A DNA stretch of 64,000 nt from Paeniglutamicibacter kerguelensis (GTDB lineage: Bacteria > Actinomycetota > Actinomycetes > Actinomycetales > Micrococcaceae), in assembly GCF_017876535.1 (NCBI RefSeq), contig NZ_JAGIOF010000001.1, positions 2,170,001 through 2,234,000 on the forward strand. The letters run 5' to 3'. Position 1 is the stretch's first letter, and each line of letters opens with the position of its first letter. Positions 33,314 through 41,617 of this stretch are shown here, piece by piece. The position numbers and the translations under genes are program-made. A model generated the notes under the pieces. The model saw nothing but the letters and a program-made list of their open reading frames with translations, did no database searches and was not told the DNA's origin.

Positions 33314-34378
33314 TTACGATGCGGTGCTGCGCCCGGGCAGCCGGACCGGAATTGGTTCTAGGTGGGTGAGGGTGTCGGTGCCGAGGATTTGCACCGATTC
33401 ACCGTCGATGGGATCAAGGCGGAAGGCACGGGCGTCGCCCAGCGTGCCGACCCCGAGGTCCCCGATGCTTTGTCGACCGGCGCCCAAGAAAATGGGCGCC
33501 TGGTAGAGGTAGATCTCGTCGACCAGGTCTTCGGCCAGGAACGCCGTGATGATCGAGGATCCTCCCTCAATGAGCACGTGGGAGATCCCCGCTTCGTGCA
33601 GCCGCCCCAGCACCATCCGCGGGTCGTGGGAACGGATCTGTTCCCAGTTCGCATCGGCGGCGAGGGCTGCCCCCGCCGGGATCTCGCGCTCCCCCATCAC
33701 AATGCGGCGGGGTTGGCGGTCGAAGGGCCGGCCGTGTTCGTCTCGCGCATTGAGCCGCGGGTCATCGGCAAGCACCGTGCCGGTGCCGACCACGATGGCG
33801 TCCACCCGCGAGCGGATCTGGTGCGCATGGCGCAGGGAATCCGGCGAGGTGATCCACTGACTGGTTCCATCCGCGGCGGCAATCCGCCCGTCGAGCGTCT
33901 GGGCCAGGTGCAGCGTCGTGAATGGACGTTTCCCGGCACGGGCAAGGAACCAGCGGTGGTTCAGGTCAAGGGCATCGGTTTCCAGCAGGCCCTGTTCGAC
34001 GTTCACCCCGGCGGCGCGCAGCCGCGCGGCACCGCCGGCAGCCTCCGAACCCTCGTCCTTTGCCGCATATACGACCTTGCCGATGCCGGCATCGATGATC
34101 GCTTGGGCGCAGGGTCCGGTCCGTCCCACGTGGTTGCACGGCTCGAGGGTCACCAGCATGGTGGCCTCGCGGGCCGCGTCGGCCGGGATGGGGCCGAGCC
34201 GGGTGAGGGCGTCGGCTTCCGCATGGGGCGTTCCCGCACCACGGTGGTATCCGGTGGCGAGGATGCTTCCCGACGAATCAATGATGACAGCGCCCACCAG
34301 CGGGTTGGCCCCGCGGACTCCGCGTTTGGCCAGTTCCAGGGCAACCCGCATTCCGGCGATCCGGCGGTCCGCTTGCAT
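33314..34378 (-). CDS. ribD: Bifunctional pyrimidine deaminase/reductase RibD
   Basis: A 354-residue fusion. Residues 1-145: cytidine-deaminase-like domain with zinc ligands in PHAEADAL and TLEPCNHVGRTGPCAQ, and NPLVGAVI. Residues ~150-340: NADPH reductase of DHFR-like fold with TLHLAQTLDGRIAAADGTSQWITS, IVVGTGTVLADDPRLNAR and VLIEGGSSIITAFLAEDLVDE. It shares ATGA with the ribM stop. Confidence 0.97.
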   Translation of the reverse strand: MQADRRIAGMRVALELAKRGVRGANPLVGAVIIDSSGSILATGYHRGAGTPHAEADALTRLGPIPADAAREATMLVTLEPCNHVGRTGPCAQAIIDAGIGKVVYAAKDEGSEAAGGAARLRAAGVNVEQGLLETDALDLNHRWFLARAGKRPFTTLHLAQTLDGRIAAADGTSQWITSPDSLRHAHQIRSRVDAIVVGTGTVLADDPRLNARDEHGRPFDRQPRRIVMGEREIPAGAALAADANWEQIRSHDPRMVLGRLHEAGISHVLIEGGSSIITAFLAEDLVDEIYLYQAPIFLGAGRQSIGDLGVGTLGDARAFRLDPIDGESVQILGTDTLTHLEPIPVRLPGRSTAS

Positions 34379-35079
34379 CAGTTGCCCACCTTGACCGTGG
34401 GATCGGGCATTTTCGCCTCAATGGTTGGCTTGGAGCTGTTTTGGGCCTTCCACCAAACAAAGAAGCCAATGAGGGTGAAGCACCCATAAAACAGGTACAT
34501 GAAGGCGCTTGCGTAGTATCCGGCGCTGAAAAGCAGGGGCACCCCGACCACGTCGACCAGTACCCAGATGAGCCAGAACTCGACAAGCCCCCTGGCCATG
34601 CCGTAGGTGGCGAGCAGCGACCCCACGAAGGTCCAGGCGTCGGCCCACACCGGATCGTAGGAGCCCAGTGCCCCGAAGATCGGTGTGAGTGCGACGGTGC
34701 CAATGACAAGGATCGCGGCCATGCCGAGTCGTTCCGTTTTCGTGGCCCAGCGCGGGGTGACTGCGCTGCCCCCGGAATTTTGGCTGGACTTCCAGCGACG
34801 CCAACCGTAAATGGAAACGGCAATGAACATGATTTGTCGCCCGGCTTGGCCGAGCAGGTTGGCGGTTCCGTCGTTGCCGAAGATGCTGCCGAGGAAGACG
34901 GTCAGCAACAGGGCGTTGCCGATGATGCCGACCGGCCAGGCCCAGACCTTGCGGCGGATGCCGCCCAGGGCGGAAGCCAAGCCAAAGATGTTGCCCACGA
35001 CTTCGCGTACCAGCAGTGCGCTGCTACCAATCGTGATGTAAGAGTTGAAAGCTTCAATGAGCCACCGCAGAAAATCCAT
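34378..35079 (-). CDS. ribM: Riboflavin transporter, PnuC-like (RibM/PnuX)
   Basis: A 233-residue membrane protein with about seven helices and the PnuC-family layout: WPVGIIGNALLLTVFLGSIFG near residue 50 (W-x-x-G-x-x-x-N) and WLIWVLVDVVGVPLLFSAGYYASAFMY near 170-195 (the W-x-x-x-D-x-x motif). PnuC itself imports nicotinamide riboside, but homologues first in FMN-riboswitch operons of actinobacteria are riboflavin uptake proteins, known as RibM or PnuX. Its position directly behind an FMN riboswitch makes that the better call. C-terminal tail charged. Confidence 0.87.
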   Translation of the reverse strand: MDFLRWLIEAFNSYITIGSSALLVREVVGNIFGLASALGGIRRKVWAWPVGIIGNALLLTVFLGSIFGNDGTANLLGQAGRQIMFIAVSIYGWRRWKSSQNSGGSAVTPRWATKTERLGMAAILVIGTVALTPIFGALGSYDPVWADAWTFVGSLLATYGMARGLVEFWLIWVLVDVVGVPLLFSAGYYASAFMYLFYGCFTLIGFFVWWKAQNSSKPTIEAKMPDPTVKVGN

Positions 35080-35232
35080 CGTCCTCCTGTCAAGCCGCGG
35101 CGGCTCCGGGGGTTTCGATACGACGGTTCACTGCCATCCTGAACGGGGCTGCCTGAACTTGAGGATCGGAAGTCCGTAGACTTCCGCCGTCTTTTCTTGG
35201 CACCACCCGTGAGGGTTTAGGTGTTGCGTGTA
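35080..35232 (-). promoter_or_regulatory. Expression platform between FMN riboswitch and ribM
   Basis: About 150 nt of leader RNA with no gene. It contains a perfect 8-bp hairpin (35167-35174 with 35179-35186, loop CGTA). No classic T-tracted terminator was found, so control by ribosome-site sequestration or Rho is possible. ribM has AGGAGG shortly before its ATG. Confidence 0.45.
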
Positions 35233-35375
35233 CGTGCTTCTCCCATCCAGACTTTAACTGTCGGTACTGGAATTTCACCAGTTCAGCCGTGCCTCCGAAA
35301 TTCCGTCAGGAACGTCTTTGGCGCGGGTCGCGGACTATAACCGCCGGTTCGGACTTACACCGACCCCGGAGCACG
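35233..35375 (-). ncRNA. FMN riboswitch (RFN element)
   Basis: A 143-nt RNA aptamer on the minus strand binding FMN and turning off the rib genes. P1 pairs GTGCT with AGCAC at the two ends. The conserved blocks appear in order: CCGGGGTCGGTG, TAAGTCCGAACCGGCGGTTA, TAGTCCGCGACCC, CTGACGGAATTTCGG, TGGTGAAATTCCAGTACCG, ACAGTTAAAGTCTGGATGGG. It lies 24 nt after the rpe stop, so its promoter must lie in the rpe end, or the RNA is made by read-through. Confidence 0.96.
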
Positions 35376-35398
35376 TTGTGTAGTTGTAGCTCTTAGTA

Positions 35399-36070
35399 TT
35401 ACACGGATACAGGCGTTTGGGCCGCGAGGTTTCGTAATGTGTCGACGGCCACGGCAGGGTCCTCCGTGCCGTAGACCGACGACCCCGCGACAAACACGTC
35501 CGCTCCGGCCTCGGCCGCACGCAGAATGGTTTCGCGGGTCACCCCGCCGTCGACCTGCAGGGCAATGGGCAAGCCGGTTCCGTCGATGGCCCTGCGGGTA
35601 CGCCGGATCTTCGGCAGGACCAGGTCAAGGAAGGCCTGTCCCCCGAAGCCGGGTTCCACCGTCATCAGCAGCACCATGTCCAGTTCCGGAAGCATGTCCA
35701 GGTACGGTTCGATGGGCGTCGCGGGACGCAAGGCCATCGAGGCGCGCGCACCGGCGGCCCGCAAGTCCCTGGCCAACTTCACCGGGGCAGCGGAGGCCTC
35801 CGCGTGGAAGGTCACCGAAGCCGCGCCGGCTTGTGCGTAGCCCGGGCCCCACCGGTCAACGTCGTTGATCATCAGGTGCACGTCCAACGGCAGATCGCTG
35901 ACCTCGTTGAGCCGCTGGACCACGGGAAGCCCGATGGTCAGGTTCGGCACAAAATGGTTGTCCATGACATCCACGTGCACCGCATCAGCGGTGTGGATCC
36001 GGTGCAACTCACGCTCGAGGTTCGTGAAGTCGGCCGAGAGGATGGACGGGTTGATCTGGCAAGTGCGCAT
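35399..36070 (-). CDS. rpe: Ribulose-phosphate 3-epimerase
   Basis: A 223-residue TIM barrel interconverting ribulose- and xylulose-5-phosphate in the pentose phosphate pathway. Seen: [41 protein letters not shown] (metal His/Asp), [35 protein letters not shown], and [34 protein letters not shown] 36070 has AGGAG 6 nt upstream. Gene 46 nt after rsmB. Ribulose-5-phosphate is a riboflavin precursor, so the link with rib genes is sensible. Confidence 0.96.
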   Translation of the reverse strand: MRTCQINPSILSADFTNLERELHRIHTADAVHVDVMDNHFVPNLTIGLPVVQRLNEVSDLPLDVHLMINDVDRWGPGYAQAGAASVTFHAEASAAPVKLARDLRAAGARASMALRPATPIEPYLDMLPELDMVLLMTVEPGFGGQAFLDLVLPKIRRTRRAIDGTGLPIALQVDGGVTRETILRAAEAGADVFVAGSSVYGTEDPAVAVDTLRNLAAQTPVSV

Positions 36071-36116
36071 TGAAGCTCCTGGTGAAAGGGGGGCCCGGGA
36101 CACGGGCTGCGTCTGG

Positions 36117-37670
36117 CTAGGCGGTACGGGTCAACAATGCCATGAACATGGCGTCGGTGCGGTGGATGTGCGGCCACAGCTGGATGGTGCTGCCGTCACC
36201 GACCTTGCGGGACGCCGATGCCATGCCCGGAAGGGCCGCGGCCTCGAGTGCGGCACCCGTGTCGAGCAACTTCACGTTCGAGTGGCGGGAAAGCACGTCG
36301 TCGACCACGGCGACGGTTTCGGCCGGGTGTGGCGAGCACGTCACGTAGGCGACAACGCCGCCGACGCGCACCGCGCTGAGCGCCGCGTCAAGCAACTCGC
36401 CCTGCAGGATCGTCAGTTCGGCAACGTCCTTCGGGCTCTTGCGCCAGCGCGATTCCGGGCGGCGGCGCAGCGCGCCAAGGCCCGAGCACGGGGCGTCGAC
36501 CATGACCCGGTCGTAGCCGCCGGCGTACTCGGCCTCACCGTATTCGCGGCCGTCGCGCACCGAGATCATCCAGGTGTCCGGATCCACGGCAACCAGGGCC
36601 TTGCTGACAAGTTCGGCGCGGTGTTCGGCGGGCTCGTTGGCGGTCAGGCGGGCACCGTGTTCCGATGCCAAGGCCGCAAGCAGCGCCGCCTTGCCGCCGG
36701 GGCCGGCGCACAGGTCCAGCCAGTAGGCGTCCTCGCCGGCATCCGGCAACGGCACCTGGGCCAGGGCCCGGGCCACCAGCTGGGAGCCCGCATCCTGAAC
36801 CCGGGTGCTGCCTTCGCGCACCGAGGAAAGCCGGGCGATGTCCCCGCCCTGGTAGTAGGCCGAATCGGCAACAAGCGTGCCGACCTCGGCGCCGTTGTCG
36901 AGCGCCTCCTCCAGCGAGCCGATGCCCGGAAGGGCCACCAGGTTCACGACGGGGGCGAGATTGTCGGCGGCAAGCAGGTCATTGATTTCGCTGGCGTCGC
37001 GGCCATGGGCAACAAGTGCCTGGCGCAGGGCGCGAACGATCCATTCGGGGTGCGAATGGACAAGTGCCGCGGCCGCGCTTTCATCGGTGACGCCTTCAAC
37101 AAGCTCGGCGCTCCAGGTGTCCAGGTCCTTCAGCGAGACCTTGCGCAGCACGGCGTTGATCAGGCCCGAGGCACCGGCGCCAATGACCATGCGGGCCAGC
37201 GAGACGGTTTCGTCGAGGGCCGCGTGGTTGGGAACGCGCATGGCCAGCAGCTGGTGGGCGCCCAGGCGCAGCGCGTCAAGCACCGCCGGGTCCAGCTGGT
37301 CCAGCGGGCGGTCGACGCAGCGGGACAGGATCGCGTCGTACAGTCCCTGTCCGCGCAGGGCGCCGTAGGTCAGTTCGGTGGCGAACCCCGCGTCGCGGCG
37401 ATCGAGGCGGTGGTCGCGGATGCGGGTCGGTAGCACCAGGTTTGCGTAGGCGTCGTGTTCGGCAACGGCACGCAACACCTCGAAGGCAGTCAGGCGCGCC
37501 GGATCGGCGCGGCGTCCGCGGGCCGAGGGTGCCGAGGCGCTGAACTGGCGCTGCCCGCTGCCTCCGCGGTTGCGGGTGCGTCCGGCATCGTCTCGACGAA
37601 CCTGGCCTCCGCCGCGGTTGGTCTCGTTGCGTCGCGGACGGTCGGAACGTCCCTGTCCGAATTCGCTCAT
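36117..37670 (-). CDS. rsmB: 16S rRNA (cytosine-C5) methyltransferase RsmB
   Basis: A 517-residue enzyme making m5C967-type modification in 16S rRNA. The first ~55 residues are an Arg/Gly-rich, disordered tail. Residues ~60-200 are a NusB-like domain ([20 protein letters not shown]). The methyltransferase core has [18 protein letters not shown] (SAM loop), [20 protein letters not shown] with one conserved Cys, and [16 protein letters not shown] with the catalytic Cys. ATG 37670 overlaps the fmt stop. Confidence 0.95.
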   Translation of the reverse strand: MSEFGQGRSDRPRRNETNRGGGQVRRDDAGRTRNRGGSGQRQFSASAPSARGRRADPARLTAFEVLRAVAEHDAYANLVLPTRIRDHRLDRRDAGFATELTYGALRGQGLYDAILSRCVDRPLDQLDPAVLDALRLGAHQLLAMRVPNHAALDETVSLARMVIGAGASGLINAVLRKVSLKDLDTWSAELVEGVTDESAAAALVHSHPEWIVRALRQALVAHGRDASEINDLLAADNLAPVVNLVALPGIGSLEEALDNGAEVGTLVADSAYYQGGDIARLSSVREGSTRVQDAGSQLVARALAQVPLPDAGEDAYWLDLCAGPGGKAALLAALASEHGARLTANEPAEHRAELVSKALVAVDPDTWMISVRDGREYGEAEYAGGYDRVMVDAPCSGLGALRRRPESRWRKSPKDVAELTILQGELLDAALSAVRVGGVVAYVTCSPHPAETVAVVDDVLSRHSNVKLLDTGAALEAAALPGMASASRKVGDGSTIQLWPHIHRTDAMFMALLTRTA

Positions 37671-38605
37671 GCGAATTTCACCTCATCCACGGTTCCGGAA
37701 GCGAGAATCCCTCGCGCCCAATCTGCTGCGTTCATCATTTTCTTGCCCGGTGGTTGCACCAGGCCAAGTTCTACTGCGTGCGACCCCGTGCCCACCAGGA
37801 CCCGCGGCTTCTTGCCCGGTTCGATGCGGACCTCGCCGGGGACCAGGTCGGTGACTTCGGTGTGCGGCACCAGGGTTCCGAGCTTGAAGCGCTGGCCGTC
37901 CAGCTCGGTCCAGGCGCCCGGGTCCGGGGTGGTTCCGTTGATGCGCCGGCGAATGACCAGGGCCGGAAGCGACCAGTCGACCTTGCCGTCGACCAGGGTG
38001 AGCTTGTGCGCATATGAGGTTTCACTCTGCTGCTCGACGCCCACGAGCTTGCCCGCGTCAAGGCCGGCAAGGGTCTGGGACAGCAGCACCGCGCCGGAGA
38101 CCGCCAGCCGGCCCAGCAGCTCCCCCGAGGTGTCGGCGGGGTCGATGGTTTCGGTGAGCGTTCCGAAGATCGGCCCGGTGTCCAGGCCCTTCTCGAGTTG
38201 GAACGTGACGGCGCCGGTGATGTCGTCGCCGGCCATGATCGAGTGCTGGACCGGGGCCGCCCCGCGCCATGCGGGCAGCAACGAGAAGTGCAGGTTGATC
38301 CAGCCAAGGCGCGGAATCGTCAGCGCCTTTTCGGGGACCAGTCCGCCGTAGGCGACGATCGCGGCGATGTCCAGGTCCAGGGCGGCAAGGCGCTTCTGGG
38401 TCTGCTCGTCGATGCGGTTGGCGTGGATGATTTCCAGGCCCAGTTCCGCGGCGCGCGCGGCCACGGGCGACGGGGTCAGCACGCGCTTGCGTCCCACCGG
38501 GGCGTCTTCGCGGGTCAGCACGGCCACCACATCGAATCCGTCGGCAACCAGCCGGTTCAGCGATTCGACCGCCACCTGCGGGGTTCCGGCAAAGAGGACC
38601 CTCAT
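37667..38605 (-). CDS. fmt: Methionyl-tRNA formyltransferase
   Basis: A 312-residue enzyme formylating initiator Met-tRNA. Seen: MRVLFAGTPQVAVESLNRLV, DIAAIVAYGGLVPEKALTIP, the catalytic INLHFSLLPAWRGAAPVQHSI (SLLP loop) and GDDITGAVTFQLEKGLDTGP, then a C-terminal OB-like domain. ATG 38605 overlaps the def stop (ATGA), so the deformylase-formyltransferase pair is coupled. Confidence 0.97.
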   Translation of the reverse strand: MRVLFAGTPQVAVESLNRLVADGFDVVAVLTREDAPVGRKRVLTPSPVAARAAELGLEIIHANRIDEQTQKRLAALDLDIAAIVAYGGLVPEKALTIPRLGWINLHFSLLPAWRGAAPVQHSIMAGDDITGAVTFQLEKGLDTGPIFGTLTETIDPADTSGELLGRLAVSGAVLLSQTLAGLDAGKLVGVEQQSETSYAHKLTLVDGKVDWSLPALVIRRRINGTTPDPGAWTELDGQRFKLGTLVPHTEVTDLVPGEVRIEPGKKPRVLVGTGSHAVELGLVQPPGKKMMNAADWARGILASGTVDEVKFA

Positions 38606-39177
38606 GCCTGGCCGCCGAAGCTGGCGCCAGCGCCGAAACTCGAACCGAGGGCCGCCGAACGCTGGTTGACGGTGGTTGCGGCCACGCTGTTGTAGTTGGT
38701 GTTGCGCAGCTTGCGGAAGGCTTCCTTCTTCAGGTCGCCGATGAGCCTGTCGATGTACAAGATGCCATCGAGGTGGTCGGTCTCGTGCTGCAGGCAGCGG
38801 GCCAGGAAGCCCTCGCCCTCGATGACGACGGGGTTGTTGTCCACGTCGACACCGGTGGCACGGGTCCAACGGCGGCGGGTCACCGGGTACCCGAGGCCCG
38901 GAATCGACAGGCAGCCCTCGGAGATGTCGTCCTGGTCGTCATCACTGAGCTCGAGGACCGGATTGATGATGTGTCCGCGCTGGCCGGCGATTTGGTAGGT
39001 GAAAACCCTCAGCGATACGCCGACCTGGGGGGCTGCAAGGCCCGCGCCTTCGACGTTTTCCATGGTTTCGTCCATGTCCGCGACAAGCTTGCGCAATACG
39101 GGGCCGAATTCTGTGACCTCGTCCGCCCGCGTGCGCAGGATTGGATCGCCAACGATGCGAATACCTAAGACGGTCAT
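38602..39177 (-). CDS. def: Peptide deformylase
   Basis: A 191-residue metalloenzyme removing the N-formyl group from new proteins. All three motifs are present: GAGLAAPQVG, EGCLSIPG (metal Cys) and QHETDHLDGILYID (HExxH). A short C-terminal tail (SSFGAGASFGGQA) is unconserved. An AAGGGAG ribosome site is ~10 nt upstream. It opens the def-fmt-rsmB-rpe unit. Confidence 0.97.
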   Translation of the reverse strand: MTVLGIRIVGDPILRTRADEVTEFGPVLRKLVADMDETMENVEGAGLAAPQVGVSLRVFTYQIAGQRGHIINPVLELSDDDQDDISEGCLSIPGLGYPVTRRRWTRATGVDVDNNPVVIEGEGFLARCLQHETDHLDGILYIDRLIGDLKKEAFRKLRNTNYNSVAATTVNQRSAALGSSFGAGASFGGQA

Positions 39178-39273
39178 GGGGATCCGTCTCCCTTCCGCCG
39201 GCTGAGTCCCGGCAATGTGCTGTGGATGTAGGGACGCGCCACACTCAGTTTGTGGCCGCGCCTTCGATCAAGT

Positions 39274-40137
39274 CTACCGAGCGGACTCGTTCGCCGGTGA
39301 TGCGGGAGGGCCCACCACGTGCAGGGCCGAACCGGCATCGCGCACCCGTTGGCTCGCTCCCCACACCTGTCGAAGCGACCAAAACTTCGACCAATAGGCG
39401 GGAAGCACCTCGGGATTGGCCATGACGGTTTGCACCTCCGTCTCGCCGATCGCCACTCCCAAGAGCATGGGGTCTTGTGAGTATTTCCACGCTTCCCAGG
39501 TGCCTGCCGTGGCATCGACAACCATTTCCTCCGCCTTGGCGCCGGCCGCAAGCTGCATGATCACCTTGGGATCCAACGGTTTCACCCGGCCTTCCCTGTC
39601 GGTTCCGCGGGTCTTGTAGTCGATCAGGCAAAGGCGTCCGCCGATGGTTGCGACAAGGTCAAGGGTTCCCGCGTACCCGATGGTGCTGTTCCAGACGGTG
39701 ACTTCAGCGGCCAGGGGCTGCACCTGGTATTGCTCCCACCACTCATCGAACCGTCCGGCGAATGCTTCCTCGCCGTTTTCGGCCAGGGCCTCGCGCGCCT
39801 GGGCCGCTTGGTGCGACCGGCCCAGTGCACGCAACGCGATTTGTTCGCAGTATTGGTGGACGCGGTCCCCGCGGGCGGCAGCCGCGTCGCGGTACTGTGC
39901 GGCGGCGGAGGACGCCTGCCGGGCCAACGCCTTGAGCTTGGCGCTGTTTCCCACGGCATCGCCGAGCCGTTCGTCCTGGATCACGGCGGTTGCGGCCATA
40001 TGGCCGATCCACCCGTCCATGTCCATCTTTTCCTGGGCAATGACCGTGGTGATGGATGGAACCTCGGGAAGTTCGCCGATTTTCCGGGCGTACATGCGTC
40101 CGAAATCGGTCTGTTGTGCCAGCGCTGGAGAAGTCAT
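39274..40137 (-). CDS. PD-(D/E)XK nuclease-family protein (RecB/Cas4-like fold)
   Basis: A 287-residue protein with a probable PD-(D/E)XK nuclease core. Seen: EVTVWNSTIGYAGTLDLVATIGGRLCLIDYKTRG, where D-L and D-Y-K form the motif, and an upstream helix with GDRVHQYCEQIA (R-x-x-H) typical of RecB-like nucleases. Downstream QLAAGAKAEEMV resembles the motif-4 Q-x-x-x-Y helix with Ala in place of Tyr. Standalone, with no DNA-repair partner nearby. The function (DNA repair or phage-derived recombination) is unknown. The start has no clear ribosome site. Confidence 0.75.
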   Translation of the reverse strand: MTSPALAQQTDFGRMYARKIGELPEVPSITTVIAQEKMDMDGWIGHMAATAVIQDERLGDAVGNSAKLKALARQASSAAAQYRDAAAARGDRVHQYCEQIALRALGRSHQAAQAREALAENGEEAFAGRFDEWWEQYQVQPLAAEVTVWNSTIGYAGTLDLVATIGGRLCLIDYKTRGTDREGRVKPLDPKVIMQLAAGAKAEEMVVDATAGTWEAWKYSQDPMLLGVAIGETEVQTVMANPEVLPAYWSKFWSLRQVWGASQRVRDAGSALHVVGPPASPANESAR

Positions 40138-40345
40138 AAAAAGATTTTTTCATGCTTTTACGACGTTTCGCCGTTTTTGGGCCCGTTGCCGAGAGTTGCA
40201 AACCCCGAGATCACGCGGAATATTTGCGGTTTCAACCGCAAGCAATCCCCGATTTGGAACTTTGGGTAAACGTCGTATAGAGTTTTTACTCGTTGGAACG
40301 CAGCCAAACGGAACGGAAACGAACCGGGCGGAATGCGATTCACAC
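40138..40345 (+). promoter_or_regulatory. Upstream region of the tRNA cluster with candidate promoter
   Basis: No gene. A -35-like TTGGAA (40254-40259) and -10 TATAGA (40276-40281) with 16-nt spacing lie 65 bases before the first tRNA and are the best promoter candidate for the cluster. Confidence 0.4.
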
Positions 40346-40418
40346 GTGGACATAGCTCAGCTGGTAGAGCGCGACCTTGCCAAGGTCGAGGTCGCGAGTT
40401 CGAACCTCGTTGTCCACT
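40346..40418 (+). tRNA. tRNA-Gly (GCC), copy 1
   Basis: Acceptor stem GTGGACA/TGTCCAC, anticodon stem CGACC/GGTCG with loop TTGCCAA (anticodon GCC), T arm with GAGTTCGAACCTC. No CCA encoded. First gene of the cluster. Confidence 0.93.
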
Positions 40419-40483
40419 CGCATAAAAATCACCGGATCGGTTTACCGATCCAGCCGACTGGTAGTTTACTATTCGTTGGTTAT

Positions 40484-40554
40484 GGTGGGGTGGCCGAGAG
40501 GCGAGGCACCGGCCTGCAAAGCCGTTTACGCGGGTTCGAATCCCGTCCCCACCT
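40484..40554 (+). tRNA. tRNA-Cys (GCA)
   Basis: Acceptor stem GGTGGGG/CCCCACC, loop CTGCAAA giving anticodon GCA, T arm GCGGGTTCGAATCCCGT. One mismatch at the top of the anticodon stem. No CCA. Confidence 0.92.
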
Positions 40555-40577
40555 CGTAGGAATTTTGCAAGAAGTAT

Positions 40578-40649
40578 GGGCGATTGGCGCAGCGGTAGCG
40601 CGCTTCCCTGACACGGAAGAGGTCACTGGTTCGAACCCAGTATCGCCCA
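40578..40649 (+). tRNA. tRNA-Val (GAC), copy 1
   Basis: Acceptor stem GGGCGAT/ATCGCCC, anticodon stem CTTCC/GGAAG with loop CTGACAC (anticodon GAC), T arm CTGGTTCGAACCCAG. It begins the first 249-bp repeat unit. Confidence 0.93.
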
Positions 40650-40683
40650 CGAACAGTCAACACTTTGTGTGTGGATTATTCAC

Positions 40684-40756
40684 GTGGACATAGCTCAGCT
40701 GGTAGAGCGCGACCTTGCCAAGGTCGAGGTCGCGAGTTCGAACCTCGTTGTCCACT
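40684..40756 (+). tRNA. tRNA-Gly (GCC), copy 2
   Basis: Identical in sequence to copy 1, with the same anticodon loop TTGCCAA. It lies in the first repeat unit, 34 nt after tRNA-Val copy 1. Confidence 0.93.
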
Positions 40757-40834
40757 CCAAGAAATATGGGCCTCAATTCTTTTGAAGAGGGGTCCTTATT
40801 CTTTGGCTTTCCAAAGAAGCCAGGCATTAACTTT

Positions 40835-40906
40835 GGGCGATTGGCGCAGCGGTAGCGCGCTTCCCTGACACGGAAGAGGTCACTGGTTCGAACCCAGTAT
40901 CGCCCA
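40835..40906 (+). tRNA. tRNA-Val (GAC), copy 2
   Basis: Identical to copy 1; anticodon loop CTGACAC. It begins the second repeat unit. Confidence 0.93.
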
Positions 40907-40940
40907 CGAACAGTCAACACTTTGTGTGTGGATTATTCAC

Positions 40941-41013
40941 GTGGACATAGCTCAGCTGGTAGAGCGCGACCTTGCCAAGGTCGAGGTCGCGAGTTCGAAC
41001 CTCGTTGTCCACT
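40941..41013 (+). tRNA. tRNA-Gly (GCC), copy 3
   Basis: Identical to copies 1 and 2. Part of the second 249-bp repeat unit. Confidence 0.93.
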
Positions 41014-41162
41014 CCAAGAAATATGGGCCTCAATTCTTTTGAAGAGGGGTCCTTATTCTTTGGCTTTCCAAAGAAGCCAGGCAGTACTTGGATTCACCAC
41101 CTTTGGTTTCCATCAATTTGATCGAACAGGAATTCACTGTAGAGTTCAGGTGCAGCAACTTT

Positions 41163-41234
41163 GGGCGATTGGCGCAGCGGTAGCGCGCTTCCCTGACACG
41201 GAAGAGGTCACTGGTTCGAACCCAGTATCGCCCA
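41163..41234 (+). tRNA. tRNA-Val (GAC), copy 3
   Basis: Same sequence as copies 1 and 2, but preceded by a unique 79-nt spacer (41084-41162), so it lies outside the perfect tandem repeat. Confidence 0.93.
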
Positions 41235-41266
41235 CGAAGATCTATACTATTTGTGTAGATGTTCAT

Positions 41267-41339
41267 GTGGACATAGCTCAGCTGGTAGAGCGCAACCTTG
41301 CCAAGGTTGAGGTCGCGAGTTCGAACCTCGTTGTCCACT
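41267..41339 (+). tRNA. tRNA-Gly (GCC), copy 4, with a compensated anticodon-stem change
   Basis: Differs from copies 1-3 by a paired change: anticodon stem CAACC/GGTTG instead of CGACC/GGTCG. Structure and anticodon GCC are kept. Last gene of the cluster. Confidence 0.92.
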
Positions 41340-41345
41340 CGGATT

Positions 41346-41386
41346 AGAAGCCGCTCGATTCCTCGGAATCGGGCGGCTTCTTTCGT
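41346..41386 (+). terminator. Terminator of the tRNA cluster
   Basis: A stem of about 16 bp (41346-41361 with 41366-41381, one G-T pair) with a tight loop, followed by a short T-rich run (TTTCGTT). Confidence 0.82.
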
Positions 41387-41538
41387 TAATGCACGGCTCC
41401 AACTCCCCCGCCCGGATTCTATTGCAGGTCAGCCCAATGATTCACGGGTACGGCCCATCCCAGTGAATATGGCTTCCACTTTGTGAGGCGCCACTTACGG
41501 TTCCATGCCACATGTCACAAATCTTGGCGTGGGTCGTG

Positions 41539-41566
41539 TTGATTTATTGCCGGATACACATAGGAT
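41539..41566 (+). promoter_or_regulatory. Candidate promoter of the antitoxin-like gene
   Basis: TTGATT (41539-41544) and TAGGAT (41561-41566) separated by 16 nt, in a lower-GC stretch about 50 nt before the gene's ribosome site. The rest of 41387-41617 shows nothing coding. Confidence 0.45.
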
Positions 41567-41617
41567 GAATCTCAGTCGGGGGCGCACCTAGCCCCCAAAA
41601 TTGAGAGGAGGTGCCTT

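Larger units (their letters stand above)
40578..41083. repeat. Tandem direct repeat of 249 bp (tRNA-Val plus tRNA-Gly plus spacers)
   Basis: Copy 1 is 40578-40826 and copy 2 is 40835-41083, offset 257 bp. Each holds a tRNA-Val, the spacer GAACAGTCAACACTTTGTG..., a tRNA-Gly and an AT-rich spacer with a hairpin. The copies appear identical by eye, including the spacers, which points to a recent duplication. Confidence 0.93.

Noticed and set aside
35090..35278. Small minus-strand frame across the end of the FMN riboswitch
   Set aside because: It overlaps the conserved aptamer and has no ribosome site; explained by the riboswitch.
40044..40340. Short open frames upstream of and inside the tRNA cluster
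   Set aside because: Frames running through tRNA genes are chance reads of structured RNA genes.
40578..41083. CRISPR-like direct repeats
   Set aside because: The repeats are 249 bp long and consist of tRNA genes and spacers, not short repeats with unique spacers.
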